A DNA stretch of 41,262 bases from Chloroflexota bacterium (GCA_012729455.1 JAAYDC010000028.1:1-41262); one strand, 5' to 3'; positions 1 through 7,967 are shown, counted from the first letter of the stretch. Made by a program: numbers and translations. Notes: generated from the sequence alone by a model not told the origin.

Positions 1-55
1 AAACAGGTTTCGTCATCGTTTAACCTCGTTTGCCAGCTGACAGGGCTGCGAGCCC

Positions 56-289
56 TTACAGGTTAACCAACCCCTGCGGATTGCCGGGTTCGTGCACGTT
101 CGCATCCGCCCGGATGAGCCGCCCCGTACTGGGGTCATACCAGCGCGCGCCGTAATCGTACAGTCCCAGCGAACTCTCGCTGCACTGGCTGGTGTACTGA
201 TACACCGGCGCCAGGCCGTCCGTGCACATGCCCTCTAACGGGTGGTGGTGCAGCATAAAGTTCCTCCCCGCCTGACGGACAAGGGACAA
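56..289 (-). pseudogene. RHS-repeat core remnant
   Basis: The 77-residue reading frame contains GLYDYGARWYDPSTGRLIRAD, the hallmark of the RHS-repeat-associated core (consensus G-L-Y-x-Y-x-A-R-x-Y-D-P-x-x-G-R). In intact RHS proteins this is followed by NPQ-x-L-N-x-Y-x-Y and then a variable toxin tip. Here the frame ends just after NPQGLVNL, and the upstream YD-repeat shell is missing, since the frame opens only about 45 residues earlier. I read it as a detached fragment of an RHS/YD cell-surface or contact-toxin protein. No immunity gene is recognisable beside it. The window edge limits what can be said about the sequence to the left. Confidence 0.7.
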
Positions 290-401
290 CGTCTATACCT
301 TATTTATCCCACCACTACATAATAATGTCAATCTCTTCCTTTACCCCTGCCAAGTTATGCGCCCCCTCTTGACCCAACCCATGCTCCGTGTTTGAACAGC
401 A

Positions 402-417
402 TAGAACAAACGTTCTA
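402..417. promoter_or_regulatory. LexA/SOS-box-like palindrome, copy 1
   Basis: TAGAACAAACGTTCTA is a perfect dyad, TAGAAC-N4-GTTCTA. It matches the GAAC-N4-GTTC core bound by LexA (DinR) in Bacillus and actinobacteria. It lies 13 bp before an ATG (430) with an AAGGAG Shine-Dalgarno. An identical half-site pair occurs at 6012-6027 in front of another gene. LexA control is inference; another dimeric repressor could read the same dyad. Confidence 0.65.
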
Positions 418-429
418 CAAGGAGCCTAC

Positions 430-516
430 ATGCCGCGCAATCCTCTCGAACGCCGCTGCCAGGCCGAGCGCTGGCTGGCGGGCAGAGGCCGCGGCAGGAG
501 GGGGAGGAGGTTGTGA
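430..516 (+). CDS. Small ORF downstream of damage-box-like site (28 aa)
   Basis: This short frame begins at ATG 430 with AAGGAG ending six bases upstream, directly after the palindrome at 402-417. The product is basic, with Arg/Gly-rich residues at the C-terminus (GRGRGRRGRRL). Its TGA overlaps a GTG at 513 (TTGTGA), and a long purine-rich stretch AGGAGGGGGAGGAGG sits just before that GTG, which looks like translational coupling to a second gene. However, the frame opened by that GTG is not the one that looks coding further on. I recognise no family. It may be a genuine leader peptide or the broken start of the gene that follows. Confidence 0.35.
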   Translation: MPRNPLERRCQAERWLAGRGRGRRGRRL

Positions 517-553
517 AAAGTTTCTTATACAAATCAGTGCTCCGAGCCATAGG

Positions 554-1048
554 ATGCTGCTCGCCCCTGCACCAGAGGCCGCGGTGGTGCCCGCGTCCAC
601 CCCCAACCTGGCGCTGCTGCAGGCGGTGGGACCCTCGCTGGTGCGCGTCTTTCGCGCCAACCTCCAGGGCAGCGGCGTCGTGGTCTACCGCACGGGCGAG
701 GTGCTCACCGCTTTGGCGGTGGCGGGCGGTCCCGACGACTACCCCACCGTCATGGATGCCTCCGGCCGCAGCTGCCGTGCCGTCCAGATCGGTGCCGATC
801 TGGACGAACTCACCCGGCTGCAGTTTGGGGTGCGCGCGCGTACCTGCGGCCAGATGAGCTGCTTTGACGATCTCGCCGAGATCGTCAAGCTGGCCTGCAA
901 GGCCGAGGATGCCCGCCTCCGGTATTACAAGGCCGGCGCCGGGGCGCTGGATGAGGCGCACGAGCTTGAAAGCAAGCTGCTGCGCGCCCGGGCCGACAAG
1001 GCCGGCGAGGCCCTCCACGAACGTTACGGCCGGCCCGAGTGCGACTGA
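554..1048 (+). CDS. Degenerate trypsin-fold-like protein (HtrA-like N-half)
   Basis: Residues 25-95 read GPSLVRV...LQGSGVVVY..GEVLTALAVAG..YPTVMDASGR..AVQIGADLDEL. This parallels the first beta-barrel of trypsin-like/HtrA peptidases (P-S-V-V-x-V, G-S-G-V-V, V-L-T-N-A-H-V, then the strand with T-D-L-A-L-L). The His of the family motif is replaced by Ala55 and there is no second barrel with a Ser, so it cannot be an active protease of that type. Residues 105-164 are charged and helical. ATG 554 is the first ATG in this frame but lacks a Shine-Dalgarno. The strong purine tract at 496-510 and the GTG at 513 are in another frame, which suggests a frameshift near the start. It lies behind a LexA-like box. 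The homology is inferred by eye. Confidence 0.45.
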   Translation: MLLAPAPEAAVVPASTPNLALLQAVGPSLVRVFRANLQGSGVVVYRTGEVLTALAVAGGPDDYPTVMDASGRSCRAVQIGADLDELTRLQFGVRARTCGQMSCFDDLAEIVKLACKAEDARLRYYKAGAGALDEAHELESKLLRARADKAGEALHERYGRPECD

Positions 1049-1140
1049 CGCCGCTCGCCATCAAGAGGCTTGGCATGTGGGTGCGAATTCGACACGATAT
1101 CGCTCTTGTACGAGCTACTTGAATATAGCGAGGGCGGCTG

Positions 1141-3063
1141 TCACTGAACTTTCTGGTTATACCCCAGCGGCATCCACAGGCGATGCTCCGCGACCGTGTA
1201 GCCGGTATCCATCACCGTCACCATTGCGCCCGACATGCACATTCCCTGGCGCACCAGGGAATGGTTGGTCACATCCAGCAGGTCGCGCAGTCTGACATCG
1301 CGCGGATCGACCCGCTCGCCGTGGCTCACGTACACATAGTTGCGGTAGATACCCTTGAGGCTGGTGAGGATCAGCGGGGCGGTGTAGGCGCGCTCCCAGC
1401 GGATCGCGCCGGTGGCCGGATCCAGCACGTAAAAGGCCGTCGCGGTGGTGGCATACAGCTGGGAGCCGTCTTCGTTGACGGCAATGTCGGTGATGTTAGC
1501 CGGCAGGGTATAGCGCGAAAGCTTGGCATAATCACTGGCCCTGACCACCTCGATGGTGCGCGAGCCGTTCGAGTAATAATAGAGCCGGTTGCTGGGCACC
1601 GATGATACCAGCTCGCTGATCGGGGCCGAGGCAGTCAGCACGGTGCGGTGGCTTATGGCCGCCACATCGATCTCGGCCACCCCATATATGCCGTTCAGGC
1701 TCCAGGCTGCCAGCACGTGGTTGGGGTTGGCCGGCGCCGCGATGCTCTGGATCGGCGCCCCCAGGCTGTAGATGACCGGCGAGTCGTTGGGCACCAGATA
1801 GCTGTGCAGGTCGTCATAACCAAACGAGGTCACATGCAGGCGGGCTGAATCGCTCGAAAACACCGCCATCTGGTACCCCAGCGTGTCGCTGGTCAGGGGA
1901 TAGTGGTCGCTCGGCTGGTCGAGGTCCATCACATACGGGGGCAGGTGCAGCTGCGGATTGGATATCGCCATCCAGCGGTTATCCGGGCTGACGGCCATTA
2001 CCCAGTTGCCCGGACGCACCGGCAGGCTGAACCAAAACGGTTCGCGCGAGACGGGGTGCATCACCCAGCCCAGCCTCAGGTTGGCAGCCGCCAGCACAAA
2101 CTCGTCCGGCAGGATATTGATCGTCAGGGTGTGCTCGGACGAATAGTCCGGGTCGTTGGCAGACGTGGCCCGCAGCGTCAGGGTGTGGCGCCCCGGCAGG
2201 GTGCTCTCCGGCACCGCCACGCGGATCGTCAGGGTGCGGCTTATCCCGGGCGCCAGCGCGATCTGCGCGGGGATCTCGCTCAGATCAAAGATGATGATGC
2301 CGTCGGCATCCGGCACGCCCTCATAGCGCGAATCGGGCCCGGGCGGCCCATCCGGTTCGTTGACCTCGGCGCTTATCGTATAAGTATCATCGGTCGTCGA
2401 GAGGTTGGATAGCTGCACGGTAAAAGAGCCTGTATCCCCCAGACACAGCCAATCCTCACCCCAGACGGGTCGAAAAGCCGGCGCCGCCAGCGGGGTGGTA
2501 ACGGTGAATGTGCGCGTGTACAGCGCCGGATACTGGCTGGCAAACTCGGAATGGCTCGTGCCCGCCAGATAGTGCACCCCAAAGTGGCCCGTGTTGGGCC
2601 CCAGGTAGTAGCTTATCTCGGCGGTATATAGGGCCGTCTTGGTCAGGGGATAAGCCATCCGCGGGGTGGCGGCTACCCACCAGTCAAAGCCAGGGCGGTG
2701 GTCATAGATCTCGGCCTCGAACGACAGGCTCGCCGAGCGCGTCAGCAGCCAGGTCTCGGTGATGCTGTGCAGGGTGATCACCTCGCCCGCCATCACCGCG
2801 CCCTTGGGCAGGCTGACTCCCAGCTGCCCGAAAACGTCGGGGTCCTCGTCAGTAACGCTGGCCAGCGAATGTGTCAGCGTGATGACGTCCGTCACCAGAT
2901 CGCCGGGGGCGGCGTTGCTCGTGACGGGGGTATTTGAGCCAAAGCTCACGCAGCCCACCAGAGCCAGCACTACCAGCACCAGCCCCAGCAAAAGAAAAAC
3001 ACGCCCCCACCATACAGCCTCCGGCGCCTGGCGGGCGCCCGAGAATGGTTGTGCGCGTTTCAC
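1141..3063 (-). CDS. Large lipoprotein with C-terminal propeller-like repeats
   Basis: This 640-residue protein starts at GTG 3063 behind GAGGGGG. A hydrophobic stretch at residues 22-37 ends in LVGC, a lipobox, so the mature protein should be lipid-anchored at Cys38. The middle has beta-sandwich character with phrases such as GSFTVQLSNLSTTDDTY and PGRHTLTLRATS, resembling NEW3-type or CARDB-type domains that contrast plasma proteins. The C-terminal third (from about residue 340) has repeated short strands such as MAVSPDNRWMAIS, IAVNEDGSQLYATT and YVLDPATGAIRW, typical of YVTN/WD-like beta-propeller blades. The function is unknown; an extracellular binding or sensing role is inferred. It lies convergent with the preceding plus-strand ORF. 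Confidence 0.7.
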   Translation of the reverse strand: MKRAQPFSGARQAPEAVWWGRVFLLLGLVLVVLALVGCVSFGSNTPVTSNAAPGDLVTDVITLTHSLASVTDEDPDVFGQLGVSLPKGAVMAGEVITLHSITETWLLTRSASLSFEAEIYDHRPGFDWWVAATPRMAYPLTKTALYTAEISYYLGPNTGHFGVHYLAGTSHSEFASQYPALYTRTFTVTTPLAAPAFRPVWGEDWLCLGDTGSFTVQLSNLSTTDDTYTISAEVNEPDGPPGPDSRYEGVPDADGIIIFDLSEIPAQIALAPGISRTLTIRVAVPESTLPGRHTLTLRATSANDPDYSSEHTLTINILPDEFVLAAANLRLGWVMHPVSREPFWFSLPVRPGNWVMAVSPDNRWMAISNPQLHLPPYVMDLDQPSDHYPLTSDTLGYQMAVFSSDSARLHVTSFGYDDLHSYLVPNDSPVIYSLGAPIQSIAAPANPNHVLAAWSLNGIYGVAEIDVAAISHRTVLTASAPISELVSSVPSNRLYYYSNGSRTIEVVRASDYAKLSRYTLPANITDIAVNEDGSQLYATTATAFYVLDPATGAIRWERAYTAPLILTSLKGIYRNYVYVSHGERVDPRDVRLRDLLDVTNHSLVRQGMCMSGAMVTVMDTGYTVAEHRLWMPLGYNQKVQ

Positions 3064-3156
3064 TTGTCCCCCTCCCCCTGCGCGAACGATGAGCCGATTG
3101 CTTAAAAAACGAGTATAAAGGCTAGGCGCTGTGCTCCAAAAAGGGAGCCAGATACT

Positions 3157-3291
3157 TCAAGCCAGGCTGATCCATTCCAGCCCCGCATCGCTGTGCGCGC
3201 CGAGGCGCTCCGCCAGCTCGCCGGTGTGGAGGGCCAAGTGGCGCAGCATGGCCAGCGCCGCCGCGGACTGGCTCTTTAGCGCGGCTTTCAC
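3157..3291 (-). pseudogene. Frameshifted C-terminal tail of the hydrolase upstream
   Basis: A 44-codon frame starts at GTG 3291, overlapping the TGA of the hydrolase (GTGA). It reads VKAALKSQSAAALAMLRHL and ends GLEWISLA. It has normal codon usage and the look of a helical C-terminal tail. The simplest reading is that one base was lost near 3292, so the hydrolase should continue through this segment. The alternative is a separate, translationally coupled 44-residue protein. Confidence 0.45.
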
Positions 3292-5027
3292 GGCATATCC
3301 GCCAGTGGCGGTCGTACCCGCTTGTGTAGATCGCTCGAATCGGCGGCGCTGGGGTTGGCGTGATAGAGCATGATCAGCTCGCTCAGGGCGGTGCGCGCCT
3401 CGGCGCTGTTGAGCCCTCCGGGGGAGCGCCGCAGCGGCTCGAGCCGGGCACGCAGATACAGGATGCGCCAGCGCCAGCTGCGCGCCGCCCAGCGCGGCAA
3501 TGTGGCATCGATGCTCACCGCCAGGTTGGCGGCGGCCTCGGCAGCGCGCATAAATGCCTGCGGGTCGTCGGCAGAATCGCCGATTTCTGTCGCCAGGCGT
3601 ACCGCTACCTTGTTCCACTCGACGGCGCGCTCGCCCGAAAGCGTGTGTGCGTTGGAGCGCGCATCCGCGAGGGCAGCCTGGTTGTGGGCCTGCTCGATGT
3701 ATCCCGTCAGCTCGAGCAGCTCGCGCGCGTCGCTCATGCCGAACTCATAGGCAGCGTACTGCCGCAGGGTCTCTTCGGCCGTGGCAGCCGGATCCCAGTA
3801 AAACTGCGCTACGATGGCCTTGTTGATATCCTCATAGATGCCTTCGGAATATGGGAACCCGCCTTTCACGCTGCCGCGCACCTGGTTCCACAGCCGCTGG
3901 AGCCGCCCCGGCAGCGGGCTGGCGCCGAATCCGCCCCACGGATAAAGCCCCCACATGCTGATCTCGGGAAAGTTCAATAACGGCAGTTTGCCGGGCACGC
4001 CCACATCCAGCGGATAGCGCGGGTAATCTTCGTGGGCATCCGCCAGGATATAGTTGCACCAATCGTTACCCGAGGCGAGCTGTTTGGTAAGGGCCTGCCA
4101 TTCGCCCTCGGGAGGCGTGTCGTACATCCAGGTGCTGAGCACGGTGCGCAGATCGGGGTTAAACATCCTGGCCTGCAGCGTCAGCTCGCGCGAGAGGCGG
4201 ATAAAGCCGTTGGCGCCCCACGGGGCGCACTCGCTGCACGAGCAGCCGCCCTCGTCATAGGGCCAGTGCACCAGCAGGTCGACGCCGGTGTTGCTCAGCT
4301 CGCTCATCAGGCGGTTGAGGTTGGAGCGGATCAGGCCGCTGCCGCCCGGCTTTGAGGGGCAGATCGGGTAGCCGGAGTTGCCGCGCCGGCCGGTCGGGTC
4401 GGGCAGGGGCTCGGCGCGCAGGCCGACGGGCGTACCTTTGAACCAGGTGTTGCCGGTGGCGGTGGCAAACTGCAGCCCGATGGCGTGCGTCAGGTGGGCG
4501 ATGGAGCGCAGATGCTGCAGCGCGCCCTCGGCGGCGGGGTCCTGCCAGCCCATCAGGTCGATGGCCGGGTAGATCGCCATCACCGTATTGGTGCCCCACA
4601 GCGCCAGGTCTTCGATATAGCACTCGAGCTCGCCGCGCGAGGCGCGCATATACCAGTTATCAAAATGCGAGGCGAAATACATACCTCGCACACTGCCCTG
4701 CGGGAGCGATGCACCGCGCCACTCTGAAATCTGCATGCCGGCGCTCGAGTAGCGGCTGGTGCGCAGGAGCTGCCCCACACCGTACAGCAGGCCGCGGGAG
4801 GATCCGCCCGTTACCCGCACACCCTCGCCGGCCGCCTCGATGGCATAAGCCTCCTGGGGCAGGTTGCGGTCGATGCCGAGGATGATGTCGGCTGCGTTGG
4901 GGTCGGCAGGGGTAAAGGTGGCGGGAAAACGCTCGCGCACGCGGGTGGTAAGGACGCTGGAGGCACGTGCGCATTGCGGGTTTTGGGCAGGATCACTGGC
5001 GAGACGGATAAAGCGCAATGTTGGCAT
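3288..5027 (-). CDS. Glycoside-hydrolase-like protein (GH20 N-domain / DUF4838 type)
   Basis: The protein has 579 residues from ATG 5027, which has GGAG five bases upstream; an upstream in-frame start at 5066 lacks one. Residues 50-100 (ADIILGID..., YAIEAAGEGVRVTGGSSRGLLYGVGQLLR) match the zincin-like N-terminal domain found before the TIM barrel in GH20, GH67 and DUF4838 proteins. A barrel-like region follows, with WGTNTVMAIYPAIDLMG and VHWPYDEGGCSCSEC. The pair Asp258-Glu259 beside a Cys cluster is the likely active-site edge. It has no signal peptide, so it is cytoplasmic. It probably acts on an N-acetylhexosamine- or uronate-containing oligosaccharide; the substrate is unknown. The last residues seem to continue in another frame (3157-3291). 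Confidence 0.65.
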   Translation of the reverse strand: MPTLRFIRLASDPAQNPQCARASSVLTTRVRERFPATFTPADPNAADIILGIDRNLPQEAYAIEAAGEGVRVTGGSSRGLLYGVGQLLRTSRYSSAGMQISEWRGASLPQGSVRGMYFASHFDNWYMRASRGELECYIEDLALWGTNTVMAIYPAIDLMGWQDPAAEGALQHLRSIAHLTHAIGLQFATATGNTWFKGTPVGLRAEPLPDPTGRRGNSGYPICPSKPGGSGLIRSNLNRLMSELSNTGVDLLVHWPYDEGGCSCSECAPWGANGFIRLSRELTLQARMFNPDLRTVLSTWMYDTPPEGEWQALTKQLASGNDWCNYILADAHEDYPRYPLDVGVPGKLPLLNFPEISMWGLYPWGGFGASPLPGRLQRLWNQVRGSVKGGFPYSEGIYEDINKAIVAQFYWDPAATAEETLRQYAAYEFGMSDARELLELTGYIEQAHNQAALADARSNAHTLSGERAVEWNKVAVRLATEIGDSADDPQAFMRAAEAAANLAVSIDATLPRWAARSWRWRILYLRARLEPLRRSPGGLNSAEARTALSELIMLYHANPSAADSSDLHKRVRPPLADMP

Positions 5028-5087
5028 GCTCGCTCCGTTTAGTGGGCTGGGATTGTTATACATCAAGTGCTTGAGCGCTGCAAGCCG

Positions 5088-5993
5088 CTACCAGGTGTGA
5101 TGCATAAAGCGGAGCGTTACCGGCGTGCCCTCCAGCTCACTCAGCAGCGGGCTGTAGCGCGCCGGGTTGCGCGCGCGCAGATAGTCGGCCGATATCCAGC
5201 TGTGGGTGGCGACAAGCAGCGGCCCGTCGCGAAAGGAGAGCGCGTAGGAATCCTCCAGCCAGACCTCGAGGTGCTCTTCGGGAAAGGCTTCGATCAGCTT
5301 TTGGAACAGCGTATCCCACTGCAATGCGCCGATCCGTACCCGCGGCAGACGCTGGCGGCGCCGCAATACGGCGGGTTTGGGGGCGGGCTCGTCGGCCTCC
5401 TGCTCGGGGGGCAGGCCGATATCGGCATGCTGCAGGATGCTGGCCAGCACCGCGCCGGTGTGGCGGATCTGGCGGTTGGCCTTTAGATGGCGCACCCAGG
5501 CGCTCACCAGCTCGGGGGTGATCCAGGGACGGCTGGCCAAGTTGATGGCTACAGAAGGATTGACGCCGGCGCGCACCAGCAGGGCATAGGCAGAGCTTTC
5601 CGGGGGATGAGAGGGACCTGTAGCGCTGCTACTAGAAGCAGTTCCACCGCTGCAAGAACCCGACTCGCTCATTTGCGGGGGCGCAGAGTTTGGCGCCCCC
5701 ACCGCCGCGCGCAGGCCGGGCGGCAGCTTGAGCTTTAGGATCAGCGGCAGCCCCTCGTGCTCGGGGGTATTGGCCACCAAACCGGCGTTGCGCAGCGCGC
5801 ACAGGTGGGTATCGATGGTGCGCAACGCCAAACCGCGCGCATCGGCCAGTTCCTGATGCGTGACGGGGCTGGTGGCGCCCTCGGGCCGGCCGAATGCCAA
5901 GCCCAGGAGCAGGGCATAGGTCATGCGCTGCGGATCCGTCAGGTTGGGCATCTCATCGCAGGGCAGCAGCAGGTAGGGCAGGGTGCGCGCCAT
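5088..5993 (-). CDS. Winged-helix protein with DnaA N-terminal-like C-domain
   Basis: The protein has 301 residues from ATG 5993, with GGAGG upstream. Residues 15-80 form a winged helix (QELADARGLALRTIDTHLCAL as recognition helices), as in replication initiators and MarR/GntR-like proteins. A Ser/Pro-rich linker covers 100-135, followed by a helical segment at 136-195. Residues 224-297 (LQWDTLFQKLIEAFP...VWLEDSYALSF.DGPLLVATHSWISADYL) resemble DnaA domain I plus linker, the part that binds DnaB helicase and partner proteins. A perfect TAGAAC-N4-GTTCTA dyad lies 18 bp before the start, so damage-linked repression is plausible. It may be an accessory or plasmid/phage-type replication protein. 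Only the domain layout is visible; the function is inferred. Confidence 0.65.
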   Translation of the reverse strand: MARTLPYLLLPCDEMPNLTDPQRMTYALLLGLAFGRPEGATSPVTHQELADARGLALRTIDTHLCALRNAGLVANTPEHEGLPLILKLKLPPGLRAAVGAPNSAPPQMSESGSCSGGTASSSSATGPSHPPESSAYALLVRAGVNPSVAINLASRPWITPELVSAWVRHLKANRQIRHTGAVLASILQHADIGLPPEQEADEPAPKPAVLRRRQRLPRVRIGALQWDTLFQKLIEAFPEEHLEVWLEDSYALSFRDGPLLVATHSWISADYLRARNPARYSPLLSELEGTPVTLRFMHHTW

Positions 5994-6011
5994 GGTCGCC
6001 TCCGTTAGGAA

Positions 6012-6027
6012 TAGAACAGGTGTTCTA
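6012..6027. promoter_or_regulatory. LexA/SOS-box-like palindrome, copy 2
   Basis: TAGAACAGGTGTTCTA has the same TAGAAC-N4-GTTCTA dyad as 402-417. It sits 18 bp upstream of ATG 5993 of the winged-helix/DnaA-N-like gene, where a bound repressor would block transcription. Confidence 0.65.
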
Positions 6028-6183
6028 ATGGTATCCCAGGAGGGCTGCCGCGTCAAGCACCGCTGCCGAATATGGGAGGGGTTAATACGGGCATAATCCG
6101 TCAGGTTGCAGGAGTAAAACGGACTTGTGCGGCCCTGCAACAGTCAGTTTATTTGCAGCACTCGTGCGTACTCACGCTACCCA

Positions 6184-6225
6184 TAAAAACAGATCGCGGC
6201 GGAGCGTATCACTCGCTCCGCCGCG
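6184..6225 (-). terminator. Intrinsic terminator of the DUF2202 gene
   Basis: A perfect 12-bp GC-rich stem (6195-6206 with 6214-6225) has a 7-base loop. Read on the minus strand it is followed by a T-rich tract (CTGTTTTTATGG). It begins 16 bp after the stop of the DUF2202 gene. Confidence 0.8.
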
Positions 6226-6241
6226 CAGTCGCGCCCGGATC

Positions 6242-6850
6242 CTAGTTGGCGGCGTCCAGCTGGCGGCTGAAGGCGCGCAGATGGTTGCTCGAGCCGCGTG
6301 CCAGGTTGGCATAGAGCTGCGTCAGGCCTGCATCGCTGGAGGCCTCGGCGGCGGCAGTCAGATCGGCTATGTCGGTCTCTTCGATCGTCACGCCCACCTC
6401 TAACGCGGCGGTAAGCGACTCCAGCCCCTTGGCCAGCAGGGAGTCGTAGAGCGCCTGCAGGTCGGGGTCGGCAAACTGCCCGGCCGGCAGGTCAGCGCTC
6501 GGGTTGGTGAGCCCCAACGCCTCAAGCGCCCTGGCTGAGGCGGCCGCGTGGGTCAGCTCGGAGGAGGCGATGCGCGCAAATATCGGCACATCCCAGGCTT
6601 TGGCGAATTCCACATACAGGTCTTGGGCCAGCTTTTCTTCCTGCGCCAGATACAACAGCTGATCGCGTTCGGCATCACTCACCTGGCCAAACACCAGGTT
6701 GGAGCCGGCCGGGCGCGCTGCTGGGACGGTGGTGACGGCATTGCCGCGCCGACCGCGGGCGCGTATCGGACCCTTTGCGTCCGCCGCAGGGACGGCTGCC
6801 AGCAGGCTGCCGGCGATGACGAGTACGGCGAGAGAGGTTTTTACAAACAT
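6242..6850 (-). CDS. DUF2202 ferritin-like exported protein
   Basis: The protein has 202 residues from ATG 6850 with TGGAG upstream. A signal peptide at 1-26 (VLVIAGSLLAAVPAADA) is followed by a short basic segment and then the DUF2202 ferritin-like four-helix domain. LLYLAQEEKLAQDLYVEFA carries the first metal-ligand-type Glu pair, SSELTHAAA carries the E-x-x-H motif, and GVTIEETDIADL follows. Such domains may bind a diiron centre; the physiological role of DUF2202 is not established. It is exported and monocistronic, with a clear terminator downstream. The divergent neighbour begins at 6975. Confidence 0.85.
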   Translation of the reverse strand: MFVKTSLAVLVIAGSLLAAVPAADAKGPIRARGRRGNAVTTVPAARPAGSNLVFGQVSDAERDQLLYLAQEEKLAQDLYVEFAKAWDVPIFARIASSELTHAAASARALEALGLTNPSADLPAGQFADPDLQALYDSLLAKGLESLTAALEVGVTIEETDIADLTAAAEASSDAGLTQLYANLARGSSNHLRAFSRQLDAAN

Positions 6851-6918
6851 TTGACTCCATTCAATCGTTATCATATTGGTGACACTACTAAAACGCGCGG
6901 CGCCCTGCTTTGGTCACT

Positions 6919-6947
6919 TTGCACATAGCGCGCGGGCACGCTACAAT
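6919..6947 (+). promoter_or_regulatory. Sigma-70-type promoter
   Basis: TTGCAC (6919-6924), a 17-bp spacer and TACAAT (6942-6947). It ends 27 bp before the ATG of the lipoprotein gene at 6975. Confidence 0.6.
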
Positions 6948-6974
6948 AGCGTTATTCGTTGTGCGGGAGGCCAT

Positions 6975-7694
6975 ATGTCGTCACAGCAGAGATGGGTGAG
7001 CGTGATCCTGGTACTGGTAGCAGCGGCAGTCCTGAGCGGCTGCAAGGCCGCCGGCAGCACCACGCTGGGCTACCCGGATGTGGCCGAAGCCCAGGCTATC
7101 ACCCCCGTGGCAGCCTCTGAGGCCCCCGCCGATCCCGGCAGCTACCCTTACCCCGACCAGGCCGCCGCTCCTGCGGCTGGACCGGCCGGCCTGTATCCCC
7201 TCTCGATGCGCACCGGCCTGCCCGAGCTGGATGCCGTGCTGGCTGCCCTGGAAACCCGCGATACCGCAGGGCTGGTCAGCCTGGTCAAGCTCCAGCTGGT
7301 GGCGTGCGGGGTGGATGACCAGCCGATGCTGGCATGCCCCGAAGGCGTCAAAGCCGGCGCCCAAGTCGAGGTGCTGCCATATGTGGCCGAGACGCGCAGT
7401 TACCTTGCTCGCGAGGGGCTGGAGCAGGCCCTGCAGCTGCCGATAACAGGCCTGTATGCCCTCACCCAGCCGATCGTCGATCCCTCCGCGCCGGCCGTCT
7501 GGCAGCCCGGCACGCATGCCCTCATCCTGGCGTTGGAAGAGCCTTCTCAATCCGCGGTGCTGCACGTGCGCGAGGGCGCCATCGTGCGCCTGGAGCGTTA
7601 CGCGGCGGCGCCCATCGAGGCCGTCAAGGCCACCGGCGGCGCCATCATCCTGGCCCCCGCCGATGGCAGCACCGACATCTACCCCGCGCCCTGA
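6975..7694 (+). CDS. Lipoprotein of unknown function
   Basis: The protein has 239 residues from ATG 6975 behind GGGAGG. The signal segment VILVLVAAAVLSGC ends in a clear lipobox, with Cys23 as the lipidation site. A Pro/Ala/Tyr-rich tether (about 30-75) precedes the folded part. From about 80 on it contains TGLPELDAVLAALETRDTAGLVSLVKLQLVACG, a helical pattern seen in uncharacterised Chloroflexota surface proteins, and later strands such as ALILALEEPSQSAVLHV. I recognise no enzymatic motif. It has its own promoter and is followed by a perfect palindrome at 7715-7738. Confidence 0.7.
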   Translation: MSSQQRWVSVILVLVAAAVLSGCKAAGSTTLGYPDVAEAQAITPVAASEAPADPGSYPYPDQAAAPAAGPAGLYPLSMRTGLPELDAVLAALETRDTAGLVSLVKLQLVACGVDDQPMLACPEGVKAGAQVEVLPYVAETRSYLAREGLEQALQLPITGLYALTQPIVDPSAPAVWQPGTHALILALEEPSQSAVLHVREGAIVRLERYAAAPIEAVKATGGAIILAPADGSTDIYPAP

Positions 7695-7706
7695 GAAGCC
7701 CCTCCA

Positions 7707-7738
7707 ATAGGCCATTTGGCTTGTTTAAACAAGCCAAA
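7707..7738. repeat. Perfect 24-bp palindrome plus GCCA/TGGC element
   Basis: Bases 7715-7738 form an exact palindrome, TTTGGCTTGTTT followed by its reverse complement, with no loop. Just upstream, ATAGGCCATTTGGC (7707-7720) recurs inverted at 9996-10009. No T-tract follows, so it is not a standard intrinsic terminator. It may act as an operator or transcript-end structure. Confidence 0.6.
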
Positions 7739-7787
7739 GAACGCGCCGACTTTGCGTCATATGGCGCGTCAAAGCGTCCCCCTCTGT

Positions 7788-7796
7788 TGTTATACT
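7788..7796 (+). promoter_or_regulatory. Extended -10 promoter
   Basis: TGTTATACT combines a TGn extension with the -10 hexamer TATACT at 7791-7796; no good -35 is visible. It would give a leader of about 165 bases before ATG 7968, containing a stem TTGGGGG (7846-7852) with CCCCCAA (7895-7901). Confidence 0.45.
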
Positions 7797-7967
7797 GAGA
7801 TAGGACAGGTTAAGCTACCTACTGTCTGAGTGTGATTGCAACGTTTTGGGGGAGTTCGATTGAGCAGGCTCAGTATCACCGCTGCAGATTTATCCCCCCA
7901 ACACCGCCAAGATCACAACAAAAATATTCATCGGGTAGTGTATTTTTTAGGAGAGGGGAGATACAAA

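Noticed and set aside
341-1018. Minus-strand 225-codon open frame at the left end
   Set aside because: It is opposite the frame with trypsin-fold-like motifs and has no ribosome site or recognisable motif.
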